Source: UBA11524 sp963642705
GTDB taxonomy: Bacteria > Bacillota > Clostridia > Christensenellales > Aristaeellaceae
Length of the DNA: 64,000 bases
Reading direction: 5' to 3'
Assembly (NCBI GenBank): GCA_963642705.1
Contig: CAVIHU010000001.1
Span: 62,001 to 126,000 of the forward strand
Made by a program: the position numbers and the translations under genes. This document shows positions 59,978 to 64,000 of this stretch, in pieces; within the stretch, counting starts at the first letter, position 1; the number at the start of each line of letters is the position of its first letter. The notes beneath the pieces were generated by a model. The model saw nothing but the letters and a program-made list of their open reading frames with translations. It did not search any database and was not told the origin of the DNA.

Positions 59978-60934
59978 TTACTTCTGGACAAGATGGAACG
60001 CAAAGCCGCCGATTTCGTTCTCGAGGTAGATGGCGGTCAGCTTGCCGTTCTTGACGACGGCGCTGTCCTCGATGAACTTGAAGCCGCGGTTCTCCAGATG
60101 CCACTTCGCACGGGCAACATTGTTTGTGCCGATAGCGATATGACCGTTCGCGCCGCGTCCCTGCTTCTTCATGATTTCGTAGCCGGTGCCGACAAAGTTG
60201 GAGGAATTGCCTTCCTTCACTGGCCAGCCCATTAGAGAGGCAATCTGCTTGGCAGTTGCCATGGAGGATTCTGCATCCGGGCAGTTCAAACCGATGTGAC
60301 GCACCTCGAAGCCAAGCATCTTATCGACGGCAGAGCGGGTCAGGTCAGTGATGCGCTGCCAATCCTTTGCGGCAACCGCATCCTTCGGTACCATCCAGGA
60401 GCCGCCGCAGCAGAGAATCTTATCAAACGCCAGATAGTCGAGCATATTTCCTTCGTTGATTCCGCCAGTGGGCATGAACTTCATGTCGGGATAAACAGGC
60501 GCCATGGACTTAAGCAGCTTCAAACCGCCGACTGCTTCAGCCGGGAACACCTTGACCGCCTTGAGACCAAACTGCATCGCCTGCTGAATGTCCGACGGAT
60601 TGGACGTGCCAGGACAAACCGGAATTCCGTTATCAACGCAGTACTTCACGATATCCGGCGAAAGACCGGGAGAAACGATTGCAGCGGCACCTGCCTTCAC
60701 GGCGCGGTCAACCTGATCGATGGTCAGCACAGTACCGGCGCACAGCAACACGTCCGGCATGGCCTCATGTACGCGGCGAATCGACTCTTCGGCCGCAGCT
60801 GTACGGAAGGTGATTTCGGCAACCGGCAATCCGCCGTCAGACAGCGCCTTGCACAATGGCAGCGCATCGTCAGGATCGTTGATGGCAATGACGGGCACGA
60901 GGCCGGCCAAAGACAGCTTCTCGAGAAATTCCAT
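59978..60934 (-). CDS. eda: KDPG/KHG aldolase fused to a VOC/glyoxalase-like domain
   Basis: ATG at 60934 (AAAGGA upstream) gives 318 residues. Residues about 1-210 form the aldolase: the catalytic Glu in PVAEITFRT, the Schiff-base Lys in LKAVKVFPAEAVGG and GTSNPSDIQQAM for phosphate binding. The C-terminal hundred residues (FEVRHIGLNCPDAESSM to ENEIGGFAFHLVQ) look like a VOC-type fold, with two beta-alpha-beta repeats and possible metal residues His and Glu. Plain Eda is about 210 residues, so this is a fusion. It is co-transcribed with kdgK 30 bases downstream. Confidence 0.9.
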   Translation of the reverse strand: MEFLEKLSLAGLVPVIAINDPDDALPLCKALSDGGLPVAEITFRTAAAEESIRRVHEAMPDVLLCAGTVLTIDQVDRAVKAGAAAIVSPGLSPDIVKYCVDNGIPVCPGTSNPSDIQQAMQFGLKAVKVFPAEAVGGLKLLKSMAPVYPDMKFMPTGGINEGNMLDYLAFDKILCCGGSWMVPKDAVAAKDWQRITDLTRSAVDKMLGFEVRHIGLNCPDAESSMATAKQIASLMGWPVKEGNSSNFVGTGYEIMKKQGRGANGHIAIGTNNVARAKWHLENRGFKFIEDSAVVKNGKLTAIYLENEIGGFAFHLVQK

Positions 60935-60971
60935 GAAACATCGTCCTTTCTTTTGCGGTCTCCGAGACGTT

Positions 60972-60985
60972 TGTAAGCGTTTACA
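60972..60985. promoter_or_regulatory. cre/LacI-type operator in the eda leader
   Basis: TGTAAGCGTTTACA is a palindrome that fits the CcpA cre consensus TGWNANCGNTNWCA at every specified position and would also fit other LacI-family regulators such as KdgR. It is about 60 bases downstream of the likely transcription start, consistent with a roadblock. GGTTCGA/TCGAACC arms at 61004-61010 and 61039-61045 form a leader stem upstream of it. Confidence 0.65.
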
Positions 60986-61051
60986 ACCTTGCGCACAGAA
61001 ACCGGTTCGACAGTCCCTATGCAGTTGGACGCATGCGTTCGAACCTCTCTC

Positions 61052-61080
61052 ATCATACAACGTTTCGCGACTTTCGTCAA
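61052..61080 (-). promoter_or_regulatory. SigA-type promoter for eda-kdgK
   Basis: On the minus strand TTGACG (61075-61080) and TATGAT (61052-61057) are spaced by 17 bp, giving a leader of roughly 110 bases. Confidence 0.75.
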
Positions 61081-61165
61081 GGGAAAAAACATCGATTTGC
61101 CGTATTCTACAGTGAAAAAATGAAAATGAGCAGCAATAGGTGAAATGCGCGATGGCAGGCACACG

Positions 61166-61316
61166 CACGGAAATCAATTTTATGCATAGTCATACATTCT
61201 TTCTTCCTTCACGGGTGCGTAAGCCGTCGGATGGCGGATTGGAGCCGCAAAAAACGGAATATTTTGCGAACATTTCTATGCCAAGCGAATAAGTATTCTG
61301 AAAATTGATTTCCGTG
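61166..61316. mobile_element. 151-bp MITE with 16-bp TIRs and 10-bp target duplication
   Basis: CACGGAAATCAATTTT (61166-61181) and its exact inverse (61301-61316) end the element. It is flanked on both sides by the same ten bases, CAGGCACACG (61156-61165 and 61317-61326). The interior has no coding frame of note. This is the signature of a non-autonomous DNA transposon. A 10-bp duplication is compatible with IS4-family transposases. Its autonomous partner is not in the window. Confidence 0.9.
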
Positions 61317-61335
61317 CAGGCACACGTTTTCCGAC

Positions 61336-61364
61336 TTGCGGAAAGCAGGTAAACATGATATAAT
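61336..61364 (+). promoter_or_regulatory. SigA-type promoter for the zinc-ribbon operon
   Basis: TTGCGG (61336-61341) and TATAAT (61359-61364) have a 17-bp spacer. The MITE and its duplicated target end only ten bases upstream. Confidence 0.75.
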
Positions 61365-61420
61365 CAATTTATATACGCAAGAGGCGCTTTTGCGCCCATC
61401 AGGCAGAAAGTAGGTGCACG

Positions 61421-62479
61421 ATGAGTCAGGTTATGACGTTCAAATGTCCGTCTTGCGGCGGATATCTCGTGTTTGAGCCGGCAAAACAGAAATTCCAATG
61501 TCCTTATTGCGGCAGTGAATATGATGAAAGCAAACTGAAGGAGCAGTCACACCAGCGCGAGCAGACAGCGGAACAGGCTCGGCAGACAGAAAAGCCCGCA
61601 TCTGCCGCCCTGCGTTCTTATCACTGTAGCATGTGCGGCGCGGAGATTGTAACCGATGCGACAACTGCTTCAACGCGCTGCTATTATTGTCATTCCCCTG
61701 TTGTCCTGAATGACCGTTTGTCAGATGAGTTTTGTCCGGATGGCGTAATTCCTTTCAAGATGGACAAAAAAGCGGCAGAAGCACAGTTCAAGGCGTACAT
61801 CAAGAAGAAAAAATTCGTGAAAAGGGACTTTTTCTCGCATGCGCAGATGGAGGATTTTGCTGGCGTTTATTACCCGTACTGGTCAGGCGACCTTGCCGGC
61901 GAGGGTTCATTTGACGGCGAAGGAACAAAGGTGTCTGTCACGAATACGCCGCGGGAAACTGTCACGGTCACTCGCTATTTTTCTGTTCACCGCGAAGGTC
62001 GTCTGTCATTCAGGCAAATGATCCGAAAGGCGCTGAACAAGGCGGACAGGCAGCTTTCTGACGGCATTCATCCATATGCCATGGAGGAAGTCAAGCCGTA
62101 TGAGGCAGGCTACTTGAGCGGCTTCCTTGCCGAAAAGCGAGATGTACCGCGTGAGGATGCTGAAAGCTCTCTCGTGCAGGAGGTAAATTCCTATGCCGAG
62201 CGCATGTTTACCAGCGTTGACAATAGCTTTAACACACTACACGGTCACGCATCCTTCACACCTGATCAGGTAAAAATGAAGTATCTGCTGCTACCGGCGT
62301 GGGTGCTGACTTACAAGCACCGCGCGGACGGCGAGACATATTACTATATGATGAACGGTCAAACGGGGCGTGTCTGCGGCAAGCTTCCGCTCAATAAGGT
62401 CAAGCTCACGATTGTTGGCGCTCTGCTTGGTATCGCTGTATTTGCGTTGCTGTGTTTTGGAGGTGCTTACCTATGGTAA
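61421..62479 (+). CDS. Double zinc-ribbon membrane protein
   Basis: The 352-residue protein begins with a four-Cys ribbon (FKCPSCGGYL, then FQCPYCGSEY), a Gln/Glu-rich linker (about residues 42-66) and a second ribbon (YHCSMCGAEI, then TRCYYCHSP). The soluble part, with VYYPYWSGDLAGEG and LLLPAWVLTYKH, resembles zinc-ribbon proteins often found beside TPM-domain genes. One membrane helix near the C-terminus (VKLTIVGALLGIAVFALLC) anchors it. The function is unknown. The stop overlaps the start of the TPM gene by seven bases, so the two proteins probably act together. Confidence 0.75.
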   Translation: MSQVMTFKCPSCGGYLVFEPAKQKFQCPYCGSEYDESKLKEQSHQREQTAEQARQTEKPASAALRSYHCSMCGAEIVTDATTASTRCYYCHSPVVLNDRLSDEFCPDGVIPFKMDKKAAEAQFKAYIKKKKFVKRDFFSHAQMEDFAGVYYPYWSGDLAGEGSFDGEGTKVSVTNTPRETVTVTRYFSVHREGRLSFRQMIRKALNKADRQLSDGIHPYAMEEVKPYEAGYLSGFLAEKRDVPREDAESSLVQEVNSYAERMFTSVDNSFNTLHGHASFTPDQVKMKYLLLPAWVLTYKHRADGETYYYMMNGQTGRVCGKLPLNKVKLTIVGALLGIAVFALLCFGGAYLW

Positions 62480-63306
62480 AGAAGTTTTCTGTGCTCCTCC
62501 TGATGCTGGCGCTGTCGCTTTCCTTTGCCGCGGCTGATGCACAGGTCGCGGATCATGCGAATCTGTTCACAGAGGGCGAAATCAGCCGAATTACCGACAT
62601 CTGCGACCGGATTGAGCAGACGTATCAGGTGGACATGTTCGTCCTGACAAGCAATGATGTACCTGATGGGCAAACACAGTCATATGCCGATGATTACTAT
62701 GATGAGCACGGTCTCGGCATCGGCGATGACAACGCTGGCATGTTGTACCTGATGGACATGAACAACCGCAAGTGCTACATCTCCACTTGCGGCGTTATGA
62801 TCGATTACATCACGGACGACCGTGAAGAGGGAATCTTTGACGCAGGCTGGGATGAAATGGTAAGCGGTCAGTACGGCAGCTCCGTGATTCTCTCTCTCCA
62901 GCAGACAGAAAGGTATCTGTCGCAGGGGCGTGAAAGAGGTCAGTTTCGCTTTGATGAAGAAACCGGCGAACGTTACACCTTGTTGTATAATCCGCTGACC
63001 AGCACGGAAAAGATAGTCGCTGCAGCCGCGGGACTGATTGTGATGATCGTGTTCATCACATCTATCAGCCGCGCTTACAATCTGAAGAACAGCACGTACT
63101 CCTATGATCTGAACGATCTGTCCAGCATTACGCTGAGCCGGAATGACGTTCGTTTCCTACGCGAGCACGTCACTCGCGTCAAGCGTCCTGATCCGCATGA
63201 CCATCCCGGCGGCGGTCCGTCGCACGGCGGTTCGTCACACGGCGGTAGCGGTACACACCGTTCGTCCGGCGGTCATACACACGGCGGCGGAGGACGCAGC
63301 TTCTGA
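62473..63306 (+). CDS. TPM-domain protein with Gly/His-rich tail
   Basis: ATG at 62473 (GGAGGT upstream) gives 277 residues. A signal peptide (about 1-20) is followed by a TPM-type domain (VADHANLFTEGEISRI, then YADDYYDEHGLGIGDDNAGML). A membrane helix lies at about residues 178-198 (KIVAAAAGLIVMIVFITSI), and a cytoplasmic Gly/Ser/His tail ends the protein. TPM domains are linked to photosystem repair, phosphatase or membrane-stress roles in other organisms. Translation is coupled to both neighbours: it overlaps the zinc-ribbon gene, and its TGATG shares bases with recQ. Confidence 0.8.
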   Translation: MVKKFSVLLLMLALSLSFAAADAQVADHANLFTEGEISRITDICDRIEQTYQVDMFVLTSNDVPDGQTQSYADDYYDEHGLGIGDDNAGMLYLMDMNNRKCYISTCGVMIDYITDDREEGIFDAGWDEMVSGQYGSSVILSLQQTERYLSQGRERGQFRFDEETGERYTLLYNPLTSTEKIVAAAAGLIVMIVFITSISRAYNLKNSTYSYDLNDLSSITLSRNDVRFLREHVTRVKRPDPHDHPGGGPSHGGSSHGGSGTHRSSGGHTHGGGGRSF

Positions 63307-64000
63307 TGCGCCTCAGCAGAAAACATGCATGCACGGCTGTACTTCGCGACACGTTCGGCGTCAGCAGCTTTCGTCCGGGACAGGAGGAGGCGGCTGACGT
63401 GCTCCTTGACCATCGGGATTTGCTCTGTATCCTGCCGACCGGCGCAGGCAAGAGCCTTTGCTGGCAGCTTCCTGCGGTGATGGTTGGCGGACTGACAGTC
63501 GTCATTTCTCCGCTAATTGTCCTGATGCACGATCAGGTGCGTCACCTCGAGGAGAAGGGCATTCCGTGCGTTCATCTCGATAGCCTGATGACACCGGAGG
63601 AACGCACAGCAGGCATTCAGCGCCTTTCAAGCGGCAAAGCAGGGATTCTGTTCATTGCACCCGAACGGCTCGATAATACGGCTTTTCTCCGCCTGTGCGC
63701 CAAACGTCAGCCATCGCTTGTGGTCGTCGATGAGGCACACTGCGTCATTCAGTGGGGCGACTCATTCCGCCCTGCCTATCAAAAAATCGGCACATTCATC
63801 GAGCAACTGCCGAAACGGCCGGCTGTCTGTGCAATGACGGCAACGGCTGACCGCTCGCTGCAGAAGAAGATCATTACTTCTCTTGGTCTGCGCCGACCGA
63901 AGCATGTGATCATGCCGGTTGCGCGCAAGAATCTGCATTATCATGTCATCCCGACGATTCAGACAAACGGTGTGATTCAGTCCTCCCTGCGAAGCATAAA
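63306..64000 (+). CDS. recQ: RecQ-family ATP-dependent DNA helicase (3' truncated by window)
   Basis: The start ATG overlaps the preceding stop (TGATG). About 231 codons are visible before the window ends, without a stop. They show the RecQ motif-0 FRPGQEEA, Walker A LPTGAGKSLCWQLP, motif Ia VVISPLIVLMHDQV and the DEAH box VVDEAHCVIQWGDSFRPAY. The enzyme unwinds DNA in repair and recombination. RQC and HRDC domains, if present, lie outside the window, so a short RecQ-like form cannot be excluded. Confidence 0.92.
   Translation, partial: MRLSRKHACTAVLRDTFGVSSFRPGQEEAADVLLDHRDLLCILPTGAGKSLCWQLPAVMVGGLTVVISPLIVLMHDQVRHLEEKGIPCVHLDSLMTPEERTAGIQRLSSGKAGILFIAPERLDNTAFLRLCAKRQPSLVVVDEAHCVIQWGDSFRPAYQKIGTFIEQLPKRPAVCAMTATADRSLQKKIITSLGLRRPKHVIMPVARKNLHYHVIPTIQTNGVIQSSLRSI

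Overview
The window looks like a chromosomal segment of an anaerobic, low-to-mid-GC Clostridia-type bacterium. The evidence is Firmicutes-style gene clusters (dxs-tlyA-nadK-argR-recN; DUF1385-prmC-prfA-tsaC; dprA-topA-trmFO-hslVU), strong SigA-type promoters with 16-17 bp spacers, GGAGG ribosome sites, a Cheo-type LexA box, an Rnf complex and pyruvate phosphate dikinase. Secreted proteins with Thr-Pro-rich linkers, a GH53 galactanase and an Eda/KdgK pair fit a gut or rumen polysaccharide user, possibly a Christensenellales relative. That placement is inference. No tRNA, rRNA, CRISPR array, prophage or intact transposase gene was seen.

Layout. 1-1.3 kb (-): a DUF4342 protein, a 34-aa membrane protein and a response regulator cut by the window edge. 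1.4-3.1 kb (+): a PII-like protein coupled to a CPA2 cation/proton antiporter. 3.2-4.7 kb (-): a D,D-carboxypeptidase. 4.7-15.9 kb (+): sugar kinase, GNAT, hydrolase, a membrane-anchored MurF, Ddl, then dxs-tlyA and nadK-argR-recN. 16-20.4 kb (+): rnfCDEAB with no rnfG. 20.8-23.5 kb (-): ppdK. 23.7-28.1 kb (+): galactanase and two secreted proteins. 28.4-31.4 kb (-): a tight three-gene operon encoding a ZorA/MotA-like channel, a ZorB/MotB-like OmpA protein and an unknown membrane-anchored protein. 31.5-35.5 kb (-): tsaC, prfA, prmC and DUF1385, concerned with translation. 35.6 kb (+): radC. 36.4-40.6 kb (-): a MacAB-like ABC exporter. 40.8-43.3 kb (+): rhomboid-like protein, PlsY and an AI-2E-type permease. 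43.4-53 kb (+): dprA, topA, trmFO, hslV, hslU, proC, rnhA and a Xer recombinase. 53-55.1 kb: a Cys-rich mini-protein divergent from lexA, then trhA and msrC. 55.2-58.5 kb (-): degV-map-galT. 58.5-58.9 kb (-): an apparent structured RNA with its own promoter and terminator. 58.9-60.9 kb (-): eda-kdgK behind a cre/LacI-type operator. 61.2 kb: a 151-bp MITE. 61.4-64 kb (+): zinc-ribbon protein, TPM protein and a partial recQ.

The gaps above 300 bases are all accounted for. 20423-20836 holds two terminators and a possible gene remnant. The roughly 300 bases from 23477 to 23776 hold divergent promoters. 51523-51838 holds a 58-bp tandem repeat. 58521-58912 holds the RNA. 60935-61420 holds a promoter, an operator and the MITE.

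The most interesting items are the orphan ZorAB-like trio, the Rnf operon lacking rnfG, the unidentified RNA at 58.6-58.8 kb, the MITE with a 10-bp target duplication, the perfect 5x58-bp repeat at the end of rnhA, and the PII-like/antiporter pair.
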